Assembly (NCBI GenBank): GCA_030141605.1
Contig: JAQGDQ010000229.1
Span: forward strand, 190,501-250,500
Length of the DNA stretch: 60,000 nucleotides
Reading direction: 5' to 3'
From: Tubiluchus corallicola
Taxonomy: Eukaryota > Priapulida > Priapulimorpha > Priapulimorphida > Tubiluchidae
The notes under the pieces were generated by a model. That model had not been told where the DNA came from. It ran no database searches and saw only the letters and a list, made by a program, of their open reading frames with translations. This document shows positions 18,839-30,200 of the stretch, in pieces. A program made the position numbers and the translations under genes. How positions within the stretch are numbered: the first letter of the stretch is position 1; the number at the start of each line of letters is the position of its first letter.

Positions 18839-21800
18839 CGTGAAGCGCAGTACGACAACATGCGTGAATACATCAAGCACCTGTTTCGTACTGCGAGTAA
18901 TGACGCCTGAAAGTATCAGCAGAGAGTACCAATGAAATGTGCACATAGGTGATCATGTTATACTGAAGCTTTTACAGTTGCAGGGTTTTGGATATCAGCA
19001 ATTTGCAACTGGGCTTAATTATTTCTGCTAATTCTGCCAAAAAAGTGTTCTTCGTCTAAAAGTAATTGAGACGTACAACTTTTTTCCGATAAGAAAAGGA
19101 TGACTTTCAGTTATGAGCGAGTAATTTATGATAGTGTTTTTTTTAAGATTTGCTTCTTGTGGATGCTGGCTATTCCCATCACTAGTGGTAAATGATGTAT
19201 AAATTTTAATTGTGAAGTATTAATTTAATGTCAACTTCACTATTCACAATAATTGTAAATTTGTATTTATGAAGTTTAGAAAATATAAAACAGTTTTAAT
19301 GAACCAAATCTTGTCTGTGTTAGTTTGGATGCTCATTTTTTACATAAACATTGTAATCAAGTAACCAAGTGAAGTACATTAAATTTTATTAAGTGTTTCC
19401 TTGTAATCGATTACTACTGCGTTTTCGACTTTATAACTATTTTTGACCATTTATTTTTATTAAACTACATGTACATTGCATTGCAGAAAAAACAAATTAT
19501 TGTAACATACTTGCCGTGTTCCAAACAGAATTAGTGAAAACTTGAAAACCTCTCGAAATGTTTGTTTTAGAATCAGCTCCCAGATCTTGACACAGTTTAT
19601 GATGAAACCTTTGGTAACTTTAGCTGTTTATTGCCACTGGATGCCAAAAGCATTATTTCTGATCACTTGGGTTGACAATTAGCTGGGCAAAAGTGTGGTA
19701 CAAAATTCATTACACCTGGGCATATACACTTGTGAAAATAATTTTTCTAATGAAAACGTTAAGCTGTTCACTTACTCAAAAATTAATTGACGAATAAGCA
19801 AACCATGACAGCAGACTGATGTGTAAATTACTCGGAGAAGAAAAAAGCAGTATTTACTGCAGCAATATCAAAAAAGAAGCAACATAAGCAATTTGATACT
19901 GACACTAACTATTGCAAACCTGTAAGTATAGGTGTAAAATAATTTTGACAAATTAACCAGTTATTTCGCATAGTCTGTAGTCTTGAGGGGTATGACAGAA
20001 AATTCATCGAATGTAGTCATCTAATACATCCTGCAGATGTCTCAACAATTGTTTGAATGATGCTCAATGGTACCTTCTTGGATCATCTTAGCTTCCACTC
20101 TGACTCTCAGGGTAACTCCAATGTGTTTGGTACAGGTGAGGTCCAGTGAATTTCTAAGCCACGGCAAGTTCAATTCGATTGGGCTCCCAACGAGCTGTGC
20201 AGTGCGTGCAAGACTTCTACACTAAAAATTGATTCTCAACCAATTGAGCAATACTTTAAAGTATTAAAATGTTCTGCGCTGTTACTCGTTATCTTTACAC
20301 CTCACTACAAATTATTATGTTATACCCAACGTGATGTGAAGGCCACATTGTCGTCAGAACTTTGAAAGTGCTAAAGTACTAATTCAAGATCTCAATCAAT
20401 TATTATGATATGTTGCTTATTTACTTTTTGGTACGCTTTACTGATAATCACTACTTTTAGGTTGTAAAACGATTCTGTCATAAATCAAATCTGAGAGTAA
20501 TTTCATGTAATTTTGTAAATTTATTTTCACACTTACAGTATGTACAGAACATACACATGTACAAAAATAAAATTATAACCCAAAATAATTAACACCGTAT
20601 GAGAACAGAATGATTTACACAAATCCTACCTATTGTACTGCAGAAAGTACTGCGGTGCGCTTACTCTGTAGAAATTCACTGGTCATGAATGGATACAGAA
20701 CACGGTAACCGATATGGTTGAAACAGGAATTTTGGGAAATTATTTTATGGAAATTTAGACTTTTGGAGAAACATTGCTCGTTGTGTGCTACAGATATGGT
20801 TTGGAATATGTTGCGAGGCCAAGCATGTTTGGCGTGTAATATTGTTGTGGTGTAAAAACTGCAAGGTAAACTTATAAAACTAACCAGTATTTGTCTAAAT
20901 TAAGATTTAGGGACATTTAGCTTGAGCCTGTACTACAGAACTGCGAGCGAGGCGCGTGTCCTTTTAGGTTTTTAAAAGCAGTTGGATGTGTATTGTGTAC
21001 TAACATTTTGCTTCCGAAGCTTCGAATGTAACCTAGACTATTGCTTTTCATAAGACCTGCGAAGTTGTCTATAATTATATCAATTCAACTATTTTAACTT
21101 TGTTATACTGTGTAATTAGTATTAAAACTAAATAAGGTAGAAGTCTTCATAGATCATGCTATTACTATTGACGTTACCGAAGAACATTGGAAGATTAATG
21201 ATGATGTTAGAATTTTGCCCTAAATATGTTCCTAGGTAATTCGTAAGACTGATGTTCTGCATATGAGATAGACCCTATTCAGATTTAGCTGGAAAAAAGA
21301 GATTCTTGTTAGATGAAATGCGATGCAAAAAGCAAGTAGCACACAATATTTAAGTAAAATGCTAATGAATCAGTGTGGTAAGTAAATAGCAATGCACTAA
21401 GTAATAAGCAAATAATAATAGAAGCTGCTGAACTAGTAGCATGGTAAGCAAATGCAAGAGCAAAGCTATGGTAATTATTATAATCTTGATTAATATCGAT
21501 TTTAATACACACCTGTAATTAAATTTTTAAACGAAATTTGATCATTTGAAAACAGGAAACTTGAATTGTTGGAACACACCCTGAACTGGCTGGCCTCCTG
21601 TTAAGGATAAACTTCGGATTATCTTGGTCTCTGCTAAACATGGTAGTCTATTAGCCTAACATGTCAAAGATGTCTGCCTTATAAACAAAATATCTCTGGT
21701 TCAAATCCAGTGTGTTCCAACTTTTCATATTTCTTGTTTTTCAACTTATCCCAAATCGATATTTGAGATTTTTCAGTAATTGCAGTAATGGATTACACCT

Positions 21801-22274
21801 ATCAACATGACCATGTAGCGTAATTTGTATTGCATAATTAAAGATAAGTTAAGAAACTTCAATGACACAATAGTGTTTGTAACTAATATATTGTTTTCAA
21901 CCATGCCTGCTTTTAAGACATTTACTTCAACCAGAAATTTACGAAATTTGGTATGCAACTGTGTTAAAATATGCTCTAGTCGAAATGTTAATGAAGCCTG
22001 AATGTGATGAGTAATATGTCTGTTCATGACCGTAAATTTTAAAATGCCACCATTCTCTGTGCAGTCAATATTCATCGTTACATCCTTTTGCACATATTGT
22101 CCATTATGTATGAAGGTTGTCCAAAGACTTCAGCTGCTTGGTAAAAAAGACACAAGAATGGCAAATTTTCTGGTAAAAGTAAAATAATTGTAATCACTTT
22201 GTTGTAATTTTAACAAACTTTTGTTAAATGCTTCTGATTTACAAACTATCTTCTTAGTTTTTGCAAACTTGCAG
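18839..22274. other. KAT8 3' UTR and KAT8-DLG5 intergenic region
   Basis: The KAT8 3' UTR begins here. I see no AATAAA nearby; a TATAAA variant at 19284-19289 followed by a GT-rich stretch is the best end candidate. The rest has no recognised gene. GC-richer sequence near 20940-20965 (GCGAGCGAGGCGCGTG) could belong to the DLG5 promoter. A fold-back element lies at 21568-21721. A minus-strand open frame of 106 codons at 21773-22093 matches nothing I know. Confidence 0.45.
21568..21721. repeat. fold-back element with tRNA-like box B
   Basis: GTTGGAACACAC (21568-21579) and its exact inverse GTGTGTTCCAAC (21710-21721) bound 154 bp. Just inside the right end is GGTTCAAATCC (21698-21708), close to the RNA polymerase III box B, in a small CTGG/CCAG stem like a tRNA T-arm. 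No full tRNA cloverleaf forms. It may be a tRNA-derived SINE or a structured TIR element. Confidence 0.55.
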
Positions 22275-22288
22275 GGCTTTCATTAATT

Positions 22289-24225
22289 ATGGATGAACAT
22301 CATAAAGAAGTTTTACGGAAAAATCGAACGAAACTTGCAGAGTCTGTCAAGAACGTCGATCAGCTTTTTCCATTTTTAAAATCTAGTGGTGTCTTAACAG
22401 AGCAAGACTTACAGGAGCTTACTCACATTTCTACGGACTATGGCAAAGTAGGTGTAGAGAATTATGTACTTTTTCCTTTTAAATATCTTTCGATATTGTT
22501 TATTATGCATTTACAGTTTATAGCCTCCGTTACCTGAAGAGTCCTTTTTTGACTGTTCAACTTTTGTACATATAAAGTAAGCGCATTTGTCGATTTTGCA
22601 AAGAGAATTAGTTATTACATTTTCTGCTTCTTTTTTAACACTTTTAACGAAATTAACACTTCAAATAGCCAAAAAAAATGACTTTTCAATTTAAACAGAA
22701 TGTAGAGACGAAGTTTCAAAGCACTACAAATACAGAGACAAGTATAATAAAGAAACTAAGCCAGTTAGCTTTGCTTTACAATAAATAAGCAACAAAAATA
22801 TACTTTCTTGGCTTTAAACATATGAACATCAAGCCTGTCATGTATTTTTCTATATTAATTGATCATGTGTTCGTCTTCAAGATTTATTAAGTTTTTGTAT
22901 TTTTCCCTTTGTCAGGCTATGGAAATGGAATAAATTTGACTGTTCCATTCTATAGACGACCCTTATATTGAATGCCCGAGTCACATAAGTCCCAATGATA
23001 TCTTTTAACCTTGATTATAACCAGAAAAATAGCATAAAATTAGCTAATATTACATTGATGTATAATATAAGTTTTGACCACATTTGAATTAATTTTGACT
23101 GTGAAGATCTCATTGGGGTTTATAAAAACTGGCCAGAAAAGAAAACATTTTGTTCTGTCCTTATTTAAAGTTAATCAAATCTTTTTATCTAACTTGCAAA
23201 GCACTAAACTAAACTGAGTATTTTCTTGATTGCAAAATGGTATAATCAGCCACTCATAGACGCAAGCATTGTTGCATTTCTTCCTATAAACGAAACTCGA
23301 CCATGTATGTTTCTGCTAATTCACTTGCAATTTCAATTGACAATAATAAAATCTAGAGCCAGGCCAATATTATATTCCGCTAACTAATGAAAAGTTGAGC
23401 ATTTTTAATAACAGTATTAGACGCAGCTGTAGCTAAATGTCCCGAACGTACCTGCGTTAATTAAACTCTGCAAGGGTGCGAAATAACTTGCACGCTGATT
23501 GGGCAGTCAACGAAAATGATTGACATTATGTTAGACGTCAATTGTTTCCTTTCAGACAGTAAAACTTTTAACTAGTATTCCAAGTTTGCAGTACGCAGAA
23601 ATGGAGGTTACCATTTAATGTAACTTTCCTTATTCGTGACCAAGTCACCATTTTTTCCATTTCACTTTCTAGAGCATTAAAATAAATCAATATTATAAAT
23701 GATGTATAGTATATTTCATTGTAGTTAAATATTGCTGGCTGTGGTAATACTTGGTGGGTGCGTGTGAGTGAAAGTTTGAGCACAAGATAATCCCCAAACT
23801 TTGTAGTTCCCAGGGTTGGATTCTTCTAAACCAATTCGTAGACCATGTTGCCCCTCGTAATTAAGTAAATTTGTTTAGGGCATTCCAGCCTACTGAGGAG
23901 TTTGTGACATATTACTAGGCAAAAATTAACCCTTGTTTTTCAGTACCATTTGGCTTGAAACAATTGCTGATGAATTTATAACAAAAAATATATTTTATAC
24001 TGAATGTTCTTTAACTGAATTTAAATGTAATTTCACAAGTAATTTCTCATTTAGGATAAAATCCTAAGCCAAAGTACCACTACTTACAGGTTGAGAGAAT
24101 TTTGGACATCCTTCCGAGGCGGGGAAGCAAGGCATTTCAGGCTCTGTGCGTTGCTCTGGAAAGTAGTTATCCGCATCTGGTCACATCCCTGTGTGTTGCA
24201 TCACATCCCTCTAGCAATACGTGCG
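22289..24225 (+). CDS. DLG5: DLG5 exons 1-2: N-terminal CARD
   Basis: Exon 1 (53 codons) and exon 2 (45 codons plus one base) join in phase 0. The product starts MDEHHKEVLRKNRTKL and runs through LFPFLKSSGVLTEQDLQEL, then VERILDILPRRGSKAFQALC and ALESSYPHLVTSL. This is a six-helix CARD: the DILPRRG turn before helix 4-5 and the F-x-x-L-C-x-A-L / H-L-V helix are typical. CARDs mediate homotypic assembly. In DLG5 the domain is an N-terminal feature whose partner is less clear than in caspase or CARMA proteins. Intron 1 is 1.6 kb and intron 2 12.9 kb, leaving the CARD physically isolated. Confidence 0.9.
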
Positions 24226-27200
24226 GTAAGCACTCATTTAATTTACGTAATTGTAGATTTATCTGAACCACTAAAAGTCTTTGAGATTTCGATTTTTTAA
24301 ACTACTATAGAATCTGGCACAGCCTATTTGCCGATTTCTTGCAACAATAATGATTTCCAAATTCCATGACAAAATCATGGAAAGCATTTACATTTGTCAT
24401 ATAACCCTTCTTCCTAAAAATTTAGAATGTGCATAGCTGGGTACTTCCATTTATACATTATTTTTGTGAAGGAAACCATTACCGTTTAGCAATGTGCAGA
24501 GTCGATCTATTTAACATGCATGATCCATTTAACGGGCCGTTTTTGATGGTCATATTGGGAAACTGAAAATTGGGCTCGGTCTTCGCAGTGGTTCGTAGTA
24601 TCTTACAAAATTTCAGCTTCCTACATTGAAAGTGCAGTCTGTGATAACTTTCAAAGATAAGTGTAACAACAACATCACCAAGCTTTTGGGATCCTAATGC
24701 CTGCCAGATCCAAACAAGAAAAAAACTATAAAGATGTTGGATTTGTGTTATACGGGTTGATTCATTTTATTTTTTTCATTGCTCTTGGTAATTTATTCAA
24801 AAGATAACATTTTTTGTTGTACTTCAAGGTACCCCCATGACATAATAAGGAATCCAGAAAGCTAGTATGCCTAAGTTTGTATGTAGACAGCTACCAGAAT
24901 TTGAATTGTTCATGAACTTATTTATTGCACTTGCAGATGTGTCAGGTATATTTCTCTAGTGAATGCTACAGTTTTAGGCTTGATTCTTTCTTGACTGTAT
25001 AAATGTCTATCTGCTTTTATGTTTCGACATCAAAGTGAAGTTGTGTATGTTGTATGTATATTTGAAAAATAGTAATATTGCAAGATTTTAGGTGGTTTGC
25101 TTTTAAAATACCAGCGAATATACCCTGATTTCAATCATTAACTAGTCAACAATTTTTTTCCTGTGTGTTTCAGTTAATCATCATCAAAATCTAATCAGCT
25201 CTTCTTTGATTCAGAGCACATCCACAATTCTTCTACTCAGTTTTATCAAAATTTGCCCATAGCTTCTTGAGATAGCTTCAATTGCAAATTAAAAATATTG
25301 ATTTTCGTTATAGATAGCGATGGTTATTATCCATTTATTGCCATGATCATCAAAAATCTGATGCACTTTTTACTTTTTCACACCCAACCTTTGCAAAATT
25401 TCATTGAAAATTTCATCAACAATATTTTTTGATATCGTGTAAACAAACAGACAAACATACAGAACTTGCTAGACACGAACTGCTTGTCATTTATTACTGT
25501 CTGTAAACTAGCTATGTCAGAGCAGATCCTGATATAAAATAAAGAAGTAATTTTTTTCCACTTTTGGCAATTCCTGTGCTGAAATGCTTCTTCTTATTCC
25601 AGAAAATTTGGCCAGTCAATGTTTTTTGTGGCAAGATTGCAATGCAAACTTACTTATCAATTGATCTAGTTCCATAATGTTTAAGTAAACGAATGGGAAT
25701 GTAGCTTGTACTTAGATCGACATGTTTATCATATTGCTAACTCAGTAAAATTTTTTGACTCTCTATAGCTTGGTCTAGACATGTTTACCCATGGTTGAAT
25801 AAATAAATATTTAAATGTTTTGATTGGCACATGCATCCTTCTTTTCTAAATGTAAGCAAGTTGATCATTGCTGGCAACATTTAAAGAGTTAGTGTGTGCT
25901 CAACCTTAATAAATGTACTATAAACATTGAGAATATTAAGTACACGGAAGTGCACAGGCAGGAGAAAATTGAAAGCAGTGCTAGACAAAACTTTTAAGAG
26001 AGGTGATAAGTTCTTGGAAGAGCGGCTGAACTTCAGCCTGTTAGAAAAGCTCGATTCACTTCATTGAATCTGTAGGTCTTATCCTGATGCAATGATGTGG
26101 GTGTGTTAGTACTAGATCTAAAAGGACTTTTTCTTTTTTTATGCTGCATTTTGACTAATTAACTGCCCTCCAGCAAGTTAATTTGGCATTCACTGTTGTA
26201 CTTACACATTAGTAATAGAACTAGATAGCTTCCTATCCAAAAGTATATTTATGCAGTTTTGAGGAATAACAAATAACCGAAGTTTCCACATGAAAGTTGT
26301 GACATGTGAAGTGGTTATTATGAAATGCCTTTGAGTTTTTTGTTTTTTATCTCTGATTGGATTGATTGCACTAGCTACAATTGTACCCACTTCTGTGGAT
26401 AAAATTCATATTACTTTTGCCACATATGTGCACTACTGAAATATCATTGGTGATGTGTTTTACATCAATGGCCTAGCATGCTCGCTTCTCACCTGGGAAG
26501 TCGCGGGTTCAACTTCTGACTGAGTCATACCAAAGGTTTGAAAAGTGGTACCACTGGTTCTTCGACTAGGCATGCGGGTTTATACAGTAACATGTAGGTC
26601 ATAATAGTCGGGTCCACATTATAAGTATTGAGTTACTTAAGGTGTTATTCCTAGACTATGTTCTAAACGAAATCATTATTATAATACAGTGGACTCTCGT
26701 TATAAGAATCACCTCGGAAGAAGGCAAAGTGATTTTTATAACGAGCGATTCTTATAACGAGCATGACCCAGAATTGCTTTAAAAATTTTTATGCACATAA
26801 AATTATTTATTTCCCGAAATTACGCTAGAAACAGCATAATGTTTTTCTGGCCTAAAAAGGACCTAAAAATTCCTAGACTAATGTTTTTATTTCATGGTTG
26901 GGTAAATATTTCATGATGCCAGAATTGCCTTAAATTTTTTTAATTTTCATGTGCATGTGCATTTCAACTGACTGACACGCAAACAAACAAATTTGAAATC
27001 TCTGTGGTGTCCGCCACGCCCACTGCGCAGAGCCATGTAAGCAGGGCGTGAGAGACAATGGAGTTGGTGCCAAAATTGATTCTACTATCGAAAGAAGGGT
27101 GATTCTTATACGAGCAGATTTTCACTAGGAAAATGCCGATTCAATTCGGGAAACGCGATTTTGATTCTTATATCGAGCTGATTCTTATACGTGTGATTCT

Positions 27201-30200
27201 TGTAACGAGAGTCCACTGTATCAGAATCTTTGATTTAAATGCTTGTAATATGTGCATTTGAGACTCTAATGCACATAGAGCCTTTATGTAGAAAGATACT
27301 GGTCAGTCATTATATTTACTGATGCACATTCTTATGTAAAATGTTATGTAAAATCGACCTGCATAGAGCAGGCTATAGATTAAGCTTAAGTTCCGAGAAA
27401 TAAATTACACAATTAGAATTCAAACTCGTTAAAGATCAAAGAAAAATATCAATAATTTTAATTAATAAGAGTAATAATATATTTGCACCATTACTGACAC
27501 GAAAGCTTGTCAGTTTGTTGTAGCACATTTACAAAATGCACTAATGTCTTGCAATACCCATTTCCACTTTTATTTCCTAAATACTGGTAAAAAAGCTAAA
27601 AATGCCTGTCAGTTGGTAGAAAAAGCATATTATAGTTTGGCTAGCAACACTGGGAGTTTGGAAGCAGTGAGCGAAATCTTTAGCTGTAATTTCATTAGGT
27701 CCATGTGGCTTATTTGGTTCCACACAGTCGACCTTCGATGACTTCCAAGGCTCTGTTTTGATCCATTTCATACTACAGTTGCAAATCAATTGGTTCCCTA
27801 AATAATAGGGTAACCTGTCAGGGTTAAAGTCTATACTGAATAACAGTGTATTTCTTTTACCGAGTGCATTTATTTTTTACTTATTAAATAAGGGTTGACT
27901 GTCTTCAGTTTATCTGTCGCTATAATTGTATAATTAAGTTAGGATAAAAGACTGGTATCTTCCTTCTTTCCTATAGATAATAAGACAGTTTAGTAATGTT
28001 GAGTGCTCATCAGTAGATAGGATATTATCCAACAATGAGCTTTTAAAGTTTGCTTGACGTTTGACAAAGTTTGTTAAAGTTTGTGTAGATATAAGGTATT
28101 TATTATACCTAGGGCAAAGTAACATTTGTTACAAGATACAATAAAATATTCTCGTGGATCAGCGGATATTTTTGGTACCAAGGACTTCGGCTGTTCATGG
28201 TCTTTCTTTTAGTCCATTCCATTGCCCAGCATCATAAAAATGATTAATAAGCAGCTCTAATTGGTTGGATAAATACTTTTGGAGTTGGAAAAAGTGATGG
28301 GCAGAGTGAGTGCAGGAATGAGCCAGATTTTTTTCTAGATCTAAGTTGGCCATCATGAATTATCGCAATTTTTTGTGCAGTAACTTTAGTATTGTCACTC
28401 CTATAATAGTAGTTACTATGTATTACTGTTACGACAGCTGTTGATACAACTAACAACATGTTTCATTGCTCAAGACAAATACGTCCCATCTCGCTTTTTT
28501 ATACACTTTGGTACAGCTCAACCCAAAATACTTAATTCAGTGGCAAGGCCTTGCCTAACGCAATGTTCGTAGCAGGGCCTGACATTATCAAGGAAATCCC
28601 TCTAAGCTGAACCAATGAAAAGGCAGAGATGTCTCAGCCAGTTTTAGGCTCAAGATGGTAAACAGCCCAGGATCAGTATGGCGAAGGAAACCACCCAGAG
28701 TGACCATTGAACTTAGGTGGTCATGAGCTATTTATGCACAGCATGTAACTATGTACTTTTGACTAGACTCTTTTGGCTGGACTTGACCCTTAGTGGTTTA
28801 GGCAGCTCAGCTGCTAAAGGAAAAAACTATGCTTTCTTACTTGTCAACTCCAAGTGTACAAGTTGTACATATCCACTAACATCTTCATTTAGCTTTGGCA
28901 TTGTCATAATTTGTATAACCGTTCCAGTGATGATGATTTTTTTTTAGCAGCCGAATGTTGGTGAAATCAAAGTCTCCCGTTTTTAAACTTGTGCAGTTTA
29001 TGATCTTGATTGTCACCAAACTTGTCAGTTTGTTAAATGCCATAGAATCAACGGAGGACAGCTGTTCCAAGTCTTGCAATTTTAGTTCTTGATTAACACT
29101 CGAATCAGCAAATGTGTTAATACTAATTGTCTGCAGTTTGGAAGATTGCGCAATTATAAGAATGCCTACAAGTTTATCAATTAAAAAAAGGTCAGGCAGT
29201 TCCGTGTCATCATACTCTATGATGGTGAGACTGTGGACACCTGCCTGTGGCAGTATTTGTGACAGTTCTGTGGCATCTTTTTTTATGTTTCACGTCTTTG
29301 CATTCAAGTAAGCATTTTCCATATTTGCCTAGGTAAGAAGTACAATTGCAAAGAATGCGTCCTTCTCTTTCGAAATCTGCTCTAATGTAATCACAATTAC
29401 AATTTGCATTACATTTCAAAACTAGCAAAAAGAGACAAATTCCAATTAAGAACAGCCCAGGCATGATTGGCTTCAAGGTGTGACATGTTGACCTTGATAC
29501 AGGTAGGTCAGTGCTAACTAGAACTGCACTACATGGAGTTACTAGTCGCTGCAGGTATTTTGCCTTTACACATCTACTGAATGTTACCATGCACTTATGT
29601 AATCAATAGATGACTCATGAATTGTTGATGAAAAATCAGTTGCATGAATTAGTGACATTCACCATAAACAGAGATAACTAATATTTAAAGAGTTTTTGTT
29701 ATGAAGCCAAGAACACTCAGGAAAGAAATAGGTAAGAGCATTGGTAAGAGTTCAAGACTGGACCAAGTTAAAATGACTTATTTTTTGGTTACTAGCTTGC
29801 GATGTAACCCATAAAGTATTTCATCATGATTTGTCGTCATTCTCATTGTTCATGTTTTAGTATGTCTTGATGTGACCTGACACGAAACACTGTTGAATGA
29901 TTTAGAGAAACCAATGGAATATCATCGCCAGAATTGCGTACTCTTCCAATGAACTTCCATTGATCCCATATTATTTCTTTGGATTGATTCTTGCGAATTT
30001 GGGGTAAAAGAGTTTGGCCGTGATCATATGCATTATACATATTTTTCTCAGTAGTTGGAATAATGTCTTTCTTTGTTGCCATTTTCTCAATTAATTTGTT
30101 CTGTAGTTTAATCAATCCACTGTGAAATTCAGTGCTTTTCATGATAAAGGGAACTTTTCACTTGTTGGCCGTAATCATAATCTATTATACATGTATTTCT

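Larger units (their letters stand above)
24226..27576 (+). other. 5' part of DLG5 intron 2
   Basis: No exon recognised. It holds a tRNA-derived SINE-like element (26456-26680) and a 532-bp TIR element (26687-27218); the rest is AT-rich and featureless to me. Confidence 0.5.

Noticed and set aside
21773-22093. 106-codon minus-strand ORF upstream of DLG5
   Set aside because: No recognisable motif, AT-rich, no splice partners; could be chance.
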